NCBI RefSeq assembly: GCF_019303495.1
Contig: NZ_JAEVFI010000008.1
Coordinates: 133,548 to 197,547 of the forward strand
Reading direction: 5' to 3'
Origin: Streptomyces sp. JJ66
Lineage (GTDB): Bacteria; Actinomycetota; Actinomycetes; Streptomycetales; Streptomycetaceae
DNA length: 64,000 bases
Part shown: positions 33,980 to 42,159 of the stretch, in pieces
Layout of the letters: every line of letters begins with the position of its first letter
Position numbering within the stretch: the first letter of the stretch is position 1
Notes under the pieces: generated by a model
Told to the model about the DNA's origin: nothing
The model's input: the letters and a program-made list of their open reading frames with translations, nothing else
Databases searched by the model: none
Position numbers and translations under genes: made by a program

Positions 33980-34396
33980 TCACAGCTTGCGGTAGCTGTA
34001 CGCCTCTTCGGCCGCCGCGGCCACGGCAGCCGCGTCCGCGCCCGCCGACGCGGTGACCACCGCCGCCACGGCGCCCTCCACGAACGGCGCGTCCGCCAGC
34101 CGGGTCCCCGACGGCAGGTCCCCCTCGGCCAGCAGCGTGCGCACCGTGAGCACCGCACTGCCCAGGTCGGCCAGCACCACCACGCCCGCACCCTGCTCCA
34201 CGCGGCGCGTGGCCTCGGTGACCAGGTCCGCGCTGGTGCCGATCCCGCCGTCCGGTGTGCCGCCCGCGGCCGCGACCGGGGCGCTCGCGCCGCCAGCGGC
34301 CAGCTGGACGGCGAGCCGGGCCACCGAGTCGGCCACCTCCCGGCTGTGCGAGACCAGGACCACGCCGACCAGCGAGCCTGGTGCGCCCTCACTCAT
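33980..34396 (-). CDS. dhaM: PTS-dependent dihydroxyacetone kinase, phosphotransferase subunit DhaM
   Basis: A 138-aa single EIIA-mannose-type domain. VVLVSHSREVADSVARLA places the phospho-accepting His at residue 17, and VVVLADLGSAVLTVRTLL is the conserved fold motif. It takes phosphate from HPr and passes it to ADP bound on DhaL. Unlike E. coli DhaM it has no fused HPr or EI domains, so it needs free HPr and the Enzyme I encoded at 61.4 kb. It is the last gene of dhaKLM; its ATG overlaps the end of dhaL by 8 nt. Confidence 0.92.
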   Translation of the reverse strand: MSEGAPGSLVGVVLVSHSREVADSVARLAVQLAAGGASAPVAAAGGTPDGGIGTSADLVTEATRRVEQGAGVVVLADLGSAVLTVRTLLAEGDLPSGTRLADAPFVEGAVAAVVTASAGADAAAVAAAAEEAYSYRKL

Positions 34397-34988
34397 CACG
34401 GACCGCCCGCGCCAGCGCGGCGAGCAGGAGGGCCGAGGACGCCGCGCCGGGGTCCTCGTGCCCGACGCTGCGCTCCCCGAGGTAGGACGCCCGCCCCTTG
34501 CGTGCCCGCATCGGCACCGTGGCCCGGGCACCCTCGGCCGCCGCGCGCGCCGCCGTATCCGGCCCCTGCGGCAACGCCTCGACGGCCGGGAGCAGCGCGT
34601 CCAGCATGGTCTTGTCGCCCGCGGCCGCCCCGCCCAGCCGGGCCACGGCCTCGACCCCCGCGCCCAGCGCCGCCGCCAGCTCCCCGAGACCCACCTCCGG
34701 CGCCTCACCCAGCGTCTTGCCGGTGCGCCGCAGCAGCGTCCCGTACAACGGCCCGGACGCGCCGCCCACGGATGACACCAGGGTCTGCCCGGCGAGCGTC
34801 AGCACCGCGCCGGGCGTGTCGGGGTGCTCGCGGCGCACCGCGTCCAGCGCGGCGGCGAACCCGCGGCTGAGGTTGCTGCCGTGGTCGGCGTCTCCGATCG
34901 CCGAGTCCAGCTCAGTCAGGCGCGCCGCCTCCCGGGCGACGTCCGCCGCCGTCAGGTCGATCCAGCGCCAAAAGACCGTCGCGTCCAT
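34389..34988 (-). CDS. dhaL: Dihydroxyacetone kinase ADP-binding subunit DhaL
   Basis: A 199-aa all-helical protein. LDSAIGDADHGSNLSRGF is the ADP/Mg-binding motif, VSSVGGASGPLYGTLLRR and GDKTMLDALLPA line the nucleotide pocket, and ARKGRASYLGERSVGHEDPG closes the lid. In the PEP-dependent system ADP is a fixed cofactor that is rephosphorylated by DhaM and then phosphorylates dihydroxyacetone held by DhaK. ATG 34988 was chosen because homology starts at once. There is a ~50-nt gap after dhaK. Confidence 0.93.
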   Translation of the reverse strand: MDATVFWRWIDLTAADVAREAARLTELDSAIGDADHGSNLSRGFAAALDAVRREHPDTPGAVLTLAGQTLVSSVGGASGPLYGTLLRRTGKTLGEAPEVGLGELAAALGAGVEAVARLGGAAAGDKTMLDALLPAVEALPQGPDTAARAAAEGARATVPMRARKGRASYLGERSVGHEDPGAASSALLLAALARAVRDE

Positions 34989-35038
34989 CGGCTCTGCCAA
35001 CCCCTGCTCCTGTCCTGCCCGTCCTTTCCCGGTCACAC

Positions 35039-36031
35039 TCAGCGCCCCCAGCGCAGGGCCGGGGTGGATACCGGCGCGTCCCACAGGCGCAGCAGCTCCT
35101 CGTCGCCCGGACACAGGGTCACCGAACATCCCGCCATGTCCAGCGAGGTGACATAGTTGCCGACCAGGGTGCGCGCCACCGGCACCTGGCGCTCGGCCAG
35201 CGCCCGCTGCACCTCGGCGTTGAAGCCGTACAGCTCCAGCAGCGGCGTGCCGCCCATCCCGTTGACGAGCACCAGCACCGGGCCGCCCCGGGGCAAGCCG
35301 TCCAGCAGCGCGTCCACGCTGACGTCGGCGATCTCCCCGGACGTCATCATCGGCCGCCGCTCGCGTCCCGGCTCGCCGTGGATGCCGATGCCCAGCTCCA
35401 GCTCGCCCGGCGGCAGGTCGAACGTCGGGGTGCCCTTGGCCGGGGTGGTGCACGCCGTCAGCGCGACGCCGAAGCTGCGGCAGGCGTCCGCCACCCGCCG
35501 GGCGAGGGACTCCACCCGCTCCAGCGGCGCGCCCTCCTCGGCCGCGGCACCCGCCAGCTTCTCCACGAACAGCGTGCCGCCGGTGCCGCGCCGCCCCGCC
35601 GTGTAGGTGCTGTCGGTGACGGCGACATCGTCCTCCACCAGCACGCTGGCGACGGCGACGCCCTCGTCCTCTGCCATCTCCGCGGCCATCCGGAAGTTCA
35701 GCACGTCGCCGGTGTAGTTCTTCACGATGAACAGCACGCCGAGCCCGCTGTCCACGGCCGCGGCGGCGCGTGCCATCTGGTCCGGTACCGGGGAGGTGAA
35801 CACCTCGCCCGGGCAGGCCGCGTCCAGCATGCCGCGCCCCACGAACCCGGCGTGCAGCGGCTCGTGCCCGCTGCCGCCGCCGGAGATCAGGGCCACCTTG
35901 TCCATGATGGGCGCGTCGCCGCGTACCACGACCCGCCGGTCGACGTCGATCGTCAGCTCCGGGTGAGCCGCCGCCATCCCGCGCAGCGCGTCGGCCACCA
36001 CCCGTTCGGGCACATTGATCAGTTGTTTCAT
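35039..36031 (-). CDS. dhaK: Dihydroxyacetone kinase substrate-binding subunit DhaK
   Basis: A 330-aa protein. ISGGGSGHEPLHAGFVGRGM binds the substrate, VKNYTGDVLNF is a conserved core, and LELGIGIHGEPGRER contains the His that covalently holds dihydroxyacetone as a hemiaminal (about residue 218). The pathway feeds DHA-phosphate into glycolysis. It is the first gene of the dhaKLM operon. The combination with a separate DhaM marks a PEP-dependent, not ATP-dependent, kinase. A glycerol facilitator gene lies 20 kb away. Confidence 0.95.
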   Translation of the reverse strand: MKQLINVPERVVADALRGMAAAHPELTIDVDRRVVVRGDAPIMDKVALISGGGSGHEPLHAGFVGRGMLDAACPGEVFTSPVPDQMARAAAAVDSGLGVLFIVKNYTGDVLNFRMAAEMAEDEGVAVASVLVEDDVAVTDSTYTAGRRGTGGTLFVEKLAGAAAEEGAPLERVESLARRVADACRSFGVALTACTTPAKGTPTFDLPPGELELGIGIHGEPGRERRPMMTSGEIADVSVDALLDGLPRGGPVLVLVNGMGGTPLLELYGFNAEVQRALAERQVPVARTLVGNYVTSLDMAGCSVTLCPGDEELLRLWDAPVSTPALRWGR

Positions 36032-36095
36032 CGCAGGCGCTCCCTGTGATCCTCACCGACCGGACACTGGCCACTCTTCCACTGCCGCTCCCCGC

Positions 36096-36269
36096 TCACC
36101 ACAGCACCACGCAACCCCGCCGGGTGAGCGTGTTGACCACCGCCGGGTCCGGGCCGCCAGCCTCGAAGGGGTTCCAGCGCAGGATCAGCGTGCCGAGGTC
36201 CGTGTGGTCCCACAGGCCGGGCGGCACGCGGTCGAGGCCGGTGCGCCACAGGTTCACGGTGTCCGTCAT
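36096..36269 (-). CDS. Short LRR-like ORF, probably a gene fragment
   Basis: A 57-codon frame beginning MTDTVNLWRTGLDRVPPGLW. The segment LWRTGLDRVPPGLWDHTDL reads as one leucine-rich-repeat unit, continuing TLILRWNPFEAG, and then the frame ends with no further repeats. Full-length bacterial LRR proteins have many such units, so this is either a truncated remnant or a small stand-alone gene. There is no ribosome binding site. Its ATG lies only 12 nt from the divergent GTG of the ACT-domain gene. Real expression is uncertain. Confidence 0.4.
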   Translation of the reverse strand: MTDTVNLWRTGLDRVPPGLWDHTDLGTLILRWNPFEAGGPDPAVVNTLTRRGCVVLW

Positions 36270-36274
36270 AGGGT
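36269..36274 (+). promoter_or_regulatory. Leaderless -10 element of the ACT-domain gene
   Basis: TAGGGT, 7 nt before GTG 36282. It overlaps the start codon of the divergent LRR-like ORF, so the two starts could not easily be used independently. Confidence 0.4.
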
Positions 36275-36281
36275 TGAGATC

Positions 36282-36680
36282 GTGTCAGGCGAACGTGATC
36301 TGTCGAAACTGCTCACCGGGATGACGCCGGAGCTGCGGCCGGGGCCGTATGTGTTCAGCACCGTGACCGGCCCGGTTCCCGACGGGGTGCGGCCGGTGGT
36401 GACCGTGGCGGAGGACGAGGCGCTGACCGTCGTCCTCCCGCGCGGCGAAGCGGACGCGGCCGGGCTGCGCTACGACTACGTGGCGGGCTGGATCACCCTG
36501 CGGGTGCACTCGGCGCTGGCCGCGGTGGGCCTGACCGCGGCCGTCGCCACCGCGCTCGCCGAGGCCGGGATCAGCTGCAACGTGGTCGCCGGGTACCACC
36601 ACGATCACCTGTTCGTGCCGTACGAGCTGGCGTCTGTGGCGGTCGCGGTGCTGGAGGACCTGGCGGGCCGGAGCCGGTAG
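36282..36680 (+). CDS. ACT domain-containing protein (DUF2241-like)
   Basis: A 132-aa protein: an N-terminal strand-rich part (YVFSTVTGPVPDGVRPVVTV, then EDEALTVVLPRGEADAAGL) followed by an ACT domain, WITLRVHSALAAVGLTAAVA, and a characteristic His-rich segment AGISCNVVAGYHHDHLFVPY. ACT domains bind amino acids or act as allosteric units; stand-alone members of this type have no known role. Start GTG 36282 with a leaderless-type promoter. The next gene begins 21 nt after its stop. Confidence 0.8.
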   Translation: MSGERDLSKLLTGMTPELRPGPYVFSTVTGPVPDGVRPVVTVAEDEALTVVLPRGEADAAGLRYDYVAGWITLRVHSALAAVGLTAAVATALAEAGISCNVVAGYHHDHLFVPYELASVAVAVLEDLAGRSR

Positions 36681-36689
36681 TCGTCCGCG

Positions 36690-36695
36690 TACCAT
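36690..36695 (+). promoter_or_regulatory. Leaderless -10 element before the 166-aa hypothetical gene
   Basis: TACCAT, 6 nt before ATG 36702, lying directly after the ACT gene stop. Confidence 0.4.
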
Positions 36696-36701
36696 GGCGG
36701 C

Positions 36702-37202
36702 ATGTCCTTCCTCCGCCGCCGTAGCGCCGCCTCGCCCGCAGGGCCGGACTTCGACGTCCTCGCGATGGACCCGGGCGACTGGCCCGGCAACCTGGGCGCC
36801 GGTCTGCTGCCCGCCCCGGACGGCACCTGCCAGGGCGTCTTCCTGCGCTATGACCTGTTCGGCGGCCGTGGACCAGCCATGATCATCGGCAATCTGCCGG
36901 AGGGCTCGCCCGCGCGCGAGACCGACGAGGACGAGGTGCCGTTCGAGGTGGCCCAGCTGCTGGCGGCGCTGGAGATGGACGAGCCGGTGACCGTCACCGG
37001 CAGCGAGGACATGCCGGTGATGCACGACGGCAGCCTGCTGGTCGTCCGCCGCGTCACCTGCTCGGAGGGCCGTGTCGCCTGCGTGCAGTTCGACCGAAGC
37101 GACGGCGTCCTGGTGACGATCGCCAGCTGGGACCGCCCCATCACCGATGAGCTGTACCAGCTGCTCAAGCCGCTCCCGGCCGAGCTGTTCCAGCAAAAGT
37201 AG
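36702..37202 (+). CDS. Conserved hypothetical protein, 166 aa
   Basis: A soluble, acidic alpha/beta protein with no membrane helix or signal peptide. Notable segments: DVLAMDPGDWPGNLGAGLLP, GVFLRYDLFGGRGPAMIIGN, and a C-terminal VTIASWDRPITDELYQLLKP. I do not recognise the family. It follows the ACT gene by 21 nt on the same strand but has its own leaderless-type -10. It is terminated by the bidirectional hairpin at 37283-37315. Confidence 0.65.
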   Translation: MSFLRRRSAASPAGPDFDVLAMDPGDWPGNLGAGLLPAPDGTCQGVFLRYDLFGGRGPAMIIGNLPEGSPARETDEDEVPFEVAQLLAALEMDEPVTVTGSEDMPVMHDGSLLVVRRVTCSEGRVACVQFDRSDGVLVTIASWDRPITDELYQLLKPLPAELFQQK

Positions 37203-37282
37203 GACCCCGGACGACTCCGGCGGGACGCGCGCGGCCCCGCACTCGCCCTTCCCCGCCGCACCGGAACACACCCGGACAGCCC

Positions 37283-37315
37283 GGCACCGTCGCGGACCGT
37301 TTCCGCGACGGTGCC
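37283..37315. terminator. Bidirectional hairpin terminator, 14-bp stem
   Basis: 37283-37296 pairs perfectly with 37302-37315 around a CCGTT loop, between the hypothetical gene (plus) and the phosphotransferase gene (minus). Confidence 0.85.
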
Positions 37316-37334
37316 AGACGCCCCGCGCCGCCGG

Positions 37335-38471
37335 TCAGCGCGTGCCCACCGCCGCCCGCACGGCCCGGCGCACCAGGCCGATGTCGTCGTGCAGTCGGCG
37401 CAACAGCAGCCGCTGCTCCTCACCGCTCGCCGACGGCCCACCCCGCCCGGGAGCCGGCTCCGGTTCCCGCATCGAGCGCTGCACCGCCAGCTCACAGGTC
37501 CGGATCTCACGGGTGAGCACGAGCATCAGGTTCACCAGGAACGTGTCCTGGGCCGCGGGCCCGGCAGCCTGGGCTGCCCAGCTCACCTGCCGCCGGGCCA
37601 GCGGAGCCTCACCGAGCACCGACCACAAGGTGGCCAGGTCGTAGCCGGGCAGGTACCAGCCAGCGTGCTCCCAGTCCACCAGCACCGGCCCGCTCGGTGC
37701 GAGCAGGAAGTTGGCGGGCAGCGCGTCCCCGTGCGCGAACTGCCACACCGGGCCCTGGCCCCCCGCGTGGGCGGCGCTGTGCAGAAGTTTGTGCACGTCG
37801 CCCATGTCCCGGTCGGTGAGCAGCCCCAGATCGTGGTAGCGGACGAGCCGCGCCCCGTAGTCCAGCGGGCGGTCAAACAGGCTGGCGGGGGGCTTCCACT
37901 CGCCCAGCCGCTTCAGCGCGCCGAGCAGCGCGTGCACATCCGCGAGCGGTACCGCGTCGGTCGGGTGCCGCCGCAGCGCGCCCGGGCGTCCTGGCACGCG
38001 CTCGACGATGAGGGTGCAGCTGTCCGGGTCCGCGGCGACGAGCCGGGGCGCCCGCACGGGGGGCCGGTGCCGCACGAACGCCCGGTATGCCGCTATCTCC
38101 TGCTGGTAGCGCTCGGCCCACACCGGCGAGCGGTCCAGTAAACACTTCGCCACCACCGGGGTGCGGCCGATGGTCCCCGCCAGCAGGGCCGTGCGGCCAC
38201 TGCGCCGCAGCACCTGGGCCGGGCGGAAGTCCGGGCAGATGCGGTGGACCAGGGCGAGAGCGGAGCGCACCCGCGCCCCCTGCGGGCCGGACAGGTCGAG
38301 CCTCCCGCTGATCGGCGGCCGGTCACCCGCCGGGGACGGCCCGCGGAACCGGCGTACGTGCTCCGGCGCCGTGGCGCCGGGAAAGTGCACGGGCTGGCCC
38401 TGCCGGGGCGGTGCGGTCCGGGAGGGGGCCGTCCGGTTCGGGGCGGTCACGGGGGACGTTGCGTGATACAT
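37335..38471 (-). CDS. Aminoglycoside phosphotransferase (APH)-fold kinase
   Basis: A 378-aa protein kinase-like fold enzyme. [12 protein letters not shown] carries the ATP-binding Lys, [18 protein letters not shown] the catalytic loop (H-x-D-x4-N), and [20 protein letters not shown] the metal-binding Asp (DFG equivalent). The substrate is unknown; relatives phosphorylate antibiotics, homoserine, choline or hydroxyl groups of metabolites. The start at ATG 38471 follows AAGGGA; ~50 N-terminal residues are disordered. It is divergent from the NsdA-like gene, sharing a 256-bp spacer that contains a 10-bp repeat array. Confidence 0.8.
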   Translation of the reverse strand: MYHATSPVTAPNRTAPSRTAPPRQGQPVHFPGATAPEHVRRFRGPSPAGDRPPISGRLDLSGPQGARVRSALALVHRICPDFRPAQVLRRSGRTALLAGTIGRTPVVAKCLLDRSPVWAERYQQEIAAYRAFVRHRPPVRAPRLVAADPDSCTLIVERVPGRPGALRRHPTDAVPLADVHALLGALKRLGEWKPPASLFDRPLDYGARLVRYHDLGLLTDRDMGDVHKLLHSAAHAGGQGPVWQFAHGDALPANFLLAPSGPVLVDWEHAGWYLPGYDLATLWSVLGEAPLARRQVSWAAQAAGPAAQDTFLVNLMLVLTREIRTCELAVQRSMREPEPAPGRGGPSASGEEQRLLLRRLHDDIGLVRRAVRAAVGTR

Positions 38472-38727
38472 GCGCGAGAGCGATCCCTTCGTGCGCCGAC
38501 AAGGACTACCTGCGCGCTGCCCCGGCCCGGCGGTTCGCCGGAAACGCGAGCACCCTGGGGAGTGCCCTGTCCGCCCGGCGACGACCGGGCCGGGGTGGCG
38601 CACTTCTACACCACACCCCGTTAGCCGTGGCACACCATCTGGCGAACCCTGGCGAACCCTGGCGAATCCTCGCCGCCCCCGATTTCCGCGGTTACTGTCA
38701 ACTCAGCCGAGAACCTGGGGGCTTGAC
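38472..38727. promoter_or_regulatory. Divergent promoter region (APH / NsdA-like) with three 10-bp direct repeats
   Basis: TGGCGAACCC (38640-38649), TGGCGAACCC (38650-38659) and TGGCGAATCC (38660-38669) are head-to-tail with a period of exactly one DNA turn, about 60 bp before the GTG at 38728. A possible -10 TACTGT lies downstream (about 38693-38698). The array would put three protein-binding faces on the same side of the helix, ideal for cooperative binding upstream of the nsdA-like promoter. Confidence 0.55.
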
Positions 38728-40209
38728 GTGACCAAGGGACGCAACACCCGACTCGCGGAGCTGTTCGAGCTGACCGGCTGGTCGAAGGGCGAACTCGCCC
38801 GGACGGTCAACCGGCACGCGGCGGCCATGGGCCATCCGCAGCTGGCGACGGACACCTCGCGGGTGCGGCGCTGGATCGACACGGGAGAGACCCCGCGTGA
38901 TCCGGTACCACGGGTGCTGGCCTCCCTGTTCACCGAGCGACTCGGCCGTGTCGTGACCATCGAGGACCTCGGGTTCCGCAAGCCGGGGCAGTCGGCCAGG
39001 CGGCAGACCGTCGAAGGACTGCCGCTCAGCTCTGACGAAACGGCCGTGGTCCTCACCGAACTCACGGGAATGGACCTCATGCTCAACCGACGCGGCTTGG
39101 TGGGCGCGGGCGCCGCGCTCGCCGCAGGCTCAGCACTCCACGGCTCGCTGTACGACTGGTTGCGGACCGACCCCGGCCGGACCCTGCCCACCCCGGCCAC
39201 CGCCGGTCCGGCGGCGCTGGACGGTTACGACGGTCTGCCGGTGGGCTCCCAGGAAGTCGAGGCACTGGAACACTCGGTGACGGTCTTCCGGGCCTGGGAC
39301 GCCTCTCGCGGCGGCGGCCTGCAGCGCAAGGCCGTCGTAGGACAGCTCAACGAGGTGGGCGGCATGCTGACGCTCCGCCACCCGCCGTCACTGCAACGCC
39401 GCCTGTGGGGCGTGGCAGCCAACCTCTCCGTACTGGCGGGCTGGATGTCGCACGACGTGGGTCTGGAGCCCACGGCACAGCAGTACTTCGTGCTCGCCGC
39501 ACATGCCGCGCGCGAGGGCGGGGACCGACCCCGCGCGGGCGAGGCCCTCTCCCGCGCCGCGCGCCAGATGGTTCACCTCGGCCGTCCCGCCGACGCACTG
39601 GACCTGATGAAACTGGCCCACGCCGGTGCGGGCGAGCAGGCCCTGCCGCGTACCCGGGCGATGCTGCACACGATCGAGGCGTGGGCGCAGGCGTCCATGG
39701 GGCACGGCCAGGACGTGCGGCGGACCCTCGGCGAGGCCGAGGAACTGTTCGCCTCGGACAAGGGCGCGGTACCGCCCCCCAGCTGGATGCAGAACTTCGA
39801 CGAGGCCGACCTGCACGGCATGCAGGCGCTGGCCTACCGCACCCTCGCCGACCACGACCCGGCGGTGGCGAAGACCGCCGAGTTCCACGCCAGGAAGGCC
39901 CTGGCGCTGCGGGGCGAGGGGTTCCAGCGCTCGCAGATCTTCGACCACATCTCGCTGGCCTCCGCCTACTTCATCGCTGACGATCCCGACCAGGCCGACC
40001 GGTACGCGCGGATGGCGCTGGTGTCCGTCCACGAGAACTCCTCGCACCGCACCTGGGACCGGCTGCGGGAGATGTACCGGCTGACGGCGCGGTACGCGGG
40101 CTACCCTGCGATCGACGGGCTGCGCGAGGAGATCGAGCAGGCCCTGCCCCAGGCGCCCAGGTCACCGCGCACCGGCCCGGTGAAGAGCCCGCGCAGGCTG
40201 AAGGTGTAG
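38728..40209 (+). CDS. NsdA-like TPR-containing transcriptional regulator
   Basis: A 493-aa protein with an N-terminal HTH-like region (SKGELARTVNRHAAAMGHPQ, then VRRWIDTGETPRDPVP), a hydrophobic hinge LVGAGAALAAGSALHGSLYD around residues 117-138, and a C-terminal half of tetratricopeptide-type helical pairs (for example DPAVAKTAEFHARKALALRG). Length and domain order match NsdA of Streptomyces coelicolor, described as a negative regulator of differentiation and antibiotic production. The assignment is by architecture and motif memory; paralogues such as NsdB exist. GTG 38728 has GGGG 8 nt upstream. Confidence 0.75.
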   Translation: MTKGRNTRLAELFELTGWSKGELARTVNRHAAAMGHPQLATDTSRVRRWIDTGETPRDPVPRVLASLFTERLGRVVTIEDLGFRKPGQSARRQTVEGLPLSSDETAVVLTELTGMDLMLNRRGLVGAGAALAAGSALHGSLYDWLRTDPGRTLPTPATAGPAALDGYDGLPVGSQEVEALEHSVTVFRAWDASRGGGLQRKAVVGQLNEVGGMLTLRHPPSLQRRLWGVAANLSVLAGWMSHDVGLEPTAQQYFVLAAHAAREGGDRPRAGEALSRAARQMVHLGRPADALDLMKLAHAGAGEQALPRTRAMLHTIEAWAQASMGHGQDVRRTLGEAEELFASDKGAVPPPSWMQNFDEADLHGMQALAYRTLADHDPAVAKTAEFHARKALALRGEGFQRSQIFDHISLASAYFIADDPDQADRYARMALVSVHENSSHRTWDRLREMYRLTARYAGYPAIDGLREEIEQALPQAPRSPRTGPVKSPRRLKV

Positions 40210-40365
40210 GGCGGCGACTCTCCCCCAAAGGGCTGCTACTCCACCGGGAGCAGCGGTGCGACGACGTTGCCGGAAAGTGCGTACGGGGGCGTCCGTCGGC
40301 AGGCTCCACCGGCCTCACCGGTGGTGCGCCGACAGCTCGGGACCGGCACCGGCCGCCCGACGCGC

Positions 40366-41823
40366 CTACCGCGTCTCGCCGCCCCGTGCCGAGGACACCC
40401 GGGCGACCAGGAAGCACGCGTCGTCCTCACGCCCGGGGCCCGCGAACTCCTCGGCCAGCACGCGCACGCAGTCCTGCGCCGAGCGCGCCGAGATCATCCG
40501 CGGCGTCAGCCCGAGCAGTGGGTCGGCGCCAGAGGTGCCGCCGAGGCCGGGGGAGGGGCCGACGAGGCTTTCGGTGTGGAGCAGCAGTGTGTCACCTGGC
40601 AGCAGCCGTTCCGCGCGCTCGGTGTAGGTGGCACCGGTGGTGGCCCCCAGCAGCACCCCGTCGGCCGCCGCAAGCCGCCTGGCCTGCCCGTCGCGGTACA
40701 ACAGCGGCGCCGGATGGCCCGCCTGGGCCCACGACAGTGATGCGGTGCCGGGCTCGTACCGGCAGCACAGGGCGCTGCCCAGAGCGGGCTGAGCCGCGGT
40801 GTCGAGCAGGTGGTTCAGGTGACCCATCAGCGCGTTTGGGCGTGTCCCGGCGAGCGCGAGTCCGCGTACCGCGCCGAGCAGCATGGCCATGCCGGACGTG
40901 GCCTCTACCCCGTGCCCCGTCAGGTCTCCGACGGTCAGGAGCGTGGCACCGTCGGGCAGGCCGAGCGCGTCGTACCAGGTGCCGCCGGCCAGCGCCCCGG
41001 CGGTGGTGGGCAGGTAGTGCCCGGCCAGCTCCATGCCGCCACCGCCCGGTCCCCCGTCCGCCTGGGAGAACTGCCGCGTGCCGCGCCACGGCGGCAGCAC
41101 GGTCTCCTGCAACTCCACGGCGATGCGCCGCTCGGTGTGTGCCCGGTGCTGTTGCTGCCGCACGATGTCGCGGCTCTTCTGCGCCGCCCGCTCGCCGCGC
41201 CGCTCGCTGCTGATGTCGCGCAGCACAGCCCACAGCGCGGCCGTCGTGCCGTCGCGGTCGAGCACCGGCTCGCCGCGCATGTGCACGGTGGCCACCGACC
41301 CGTCGTCGCGGACGAGGCTGAACTCGCCGTCTACCGGGAGGCCGTCCACCAGGCAGTCGGTGACGGCCCGCATCATCCACGTCTGGTCGTCCGGCAGCAG
41401 CCAGGTGGGCAGCTCATCCAGGGAGAGCGGGCCGTCCTCGGGCGCCCGGCCGAAGATCGCGTACAGCTCCGGCGACCACTCCACCTCGTCGGTGAGGAAG
41501 CTCCACTCCGCGCTCCCCGCCCGACCGGTCCGCTCCGCTGCCACGGGTTCGGCGGCAGCCGCCTGGGGCGGGGCCGGCCGTGGCCCGTCCCGCAACTCGC
41601 CGAGCCTGCTGCCCAGGTCGTCCAGGTGCAGTACCGCGAGGTCGCACAGTGCGCGCTGCCACCGCAGCCGCGCGTCGTTTGCGGCGTGCTCCGCGCCCAC
41701 CGTCTCCTGCCGCACGGCGGTCACCGATCCGCGCATCCGCCGGGTCTGCGTGATCAGGGCGTCCAGGGCACCTTGGCCGGGAACGGGGACGGCGGAGGAA
41801 CTAGCGGGAGAGGATGAGGACAT
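40366..41823 (-). CDS. PAS-domain PP2C (SpoIIE/RsbU-type) phosphatase with atypical metal motif
   Basis: A 485-aa protein: an N-terminal ANTAR-like or coiled region (residues ~15-75), a PAS/PAC module (about 105-225: VEWSPELYAIFG and VLRDISSERRGERAAQKS), then a SpoIIE phosphatase domain (about 245-480). Conserved parts are LLTVGDLTGHGVEATSGMAM and GREDDACFLVARV. The usual GGDWYD metal motif reads GGTWYDA near residue 281, replacing a probable metal-binding Asp by Thr, so activity is doubtful. It would dephosphorylate anti-anti-sigma factors. ATG 41823 has GGAG upstream; it is convergent with the NsdA-like gene. Confidence 0.82.
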   Translation of the reverse strand: MSSSSPASSSAVPVPGQGALDALITQTRRMRGSVTAVRQETVGAEHAANDARLRWQRALCDLAVLHLDDLGSRLGELRDGPRPAPPQAAAAEPVAAERTGRAGSAEWSFLTDEVEWSPELYAIFGRAPEDGPLSLDELPTWLLPDDQTWMMRAVTDCLVDGLPVDGEFSLVRDDGSVATVHMRGEPVLDRDGTTAALWAVLRDISSERRGERAAQKSRDIVRQQQHRAHTERRIAVELQETVLPPWRGTRQFSQADGGPGGGGMELAGHYLPTTAGALAGGTWYDALGLPDGATLLTVGDLTGHGVEATSGMAMLLGAVRGLALAGTRPNALMGHLNHLLDTAAQPALGSALCCRYEPGTASLSWAQAGHPAPLLYRDGQARRLAAADGVLLGATTGATYTERAERLLPGDTLLLHTESLVGPSPGLGGTSGADPLLGLTPRMISARSAQDCVRVLAEEFAGPGREDDACFLVARVSSARGGETR

Positions 41824-42159
41824 CGCGCACTCCGGGGGGCAGCGGGAGCCGGGCAGGTGTCTGGGTAACGACTGTGGCACAGCGAGCGACACGCCGTAAG
41901 GCGTTCCGCCGAACCGGAAACCGGTGGTGCCGGACGCATATGCCTACGGCGTCCGACTGCTTGCCGCCCGGTCGCTCGGCGGCTTAAGGCCCAGCAGCCC
42001 GGCGGCGCCCCGGCCAGCCGCGGTGGATCATCACGCGCCCCAGGGCATTAGGCTTGCGCGCCGGCGGCAAACGGTCCACCCGGACAGGAATGGACCGCCG
42101 CCGTACCGGCAAGAAGCCGGGGAACGGAAATCCCGTTGCCAGCCTGACCCCCTTACCGG
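41824..42159. promoter_or_regulatory. 336-bp divergent region with three consecutive hairpins before the HEAT-repeat gene
   Basis: On the plus strand, just upstream of 42160, three stems follow one another: CGGCGG (42062-42067) plus CGGTCCA (42072-42078) pairing with TGGACCG (42091-42097) and CCGCCG (42098-42103), with a CAAA bulge; CCGGC-aagaa-GCCGG (42106-42120); and AACGG-aaatc-CCGTT (42123-42137). Further left, CGGACGC (41931-41937) mirrors GCGTCCG (41949-41955) near the PP2C promoter. The cluster looks like a structured 5' leader or a small RNA. The HEAT gene has no clear ribosome binding site. Confidence 0.5.
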
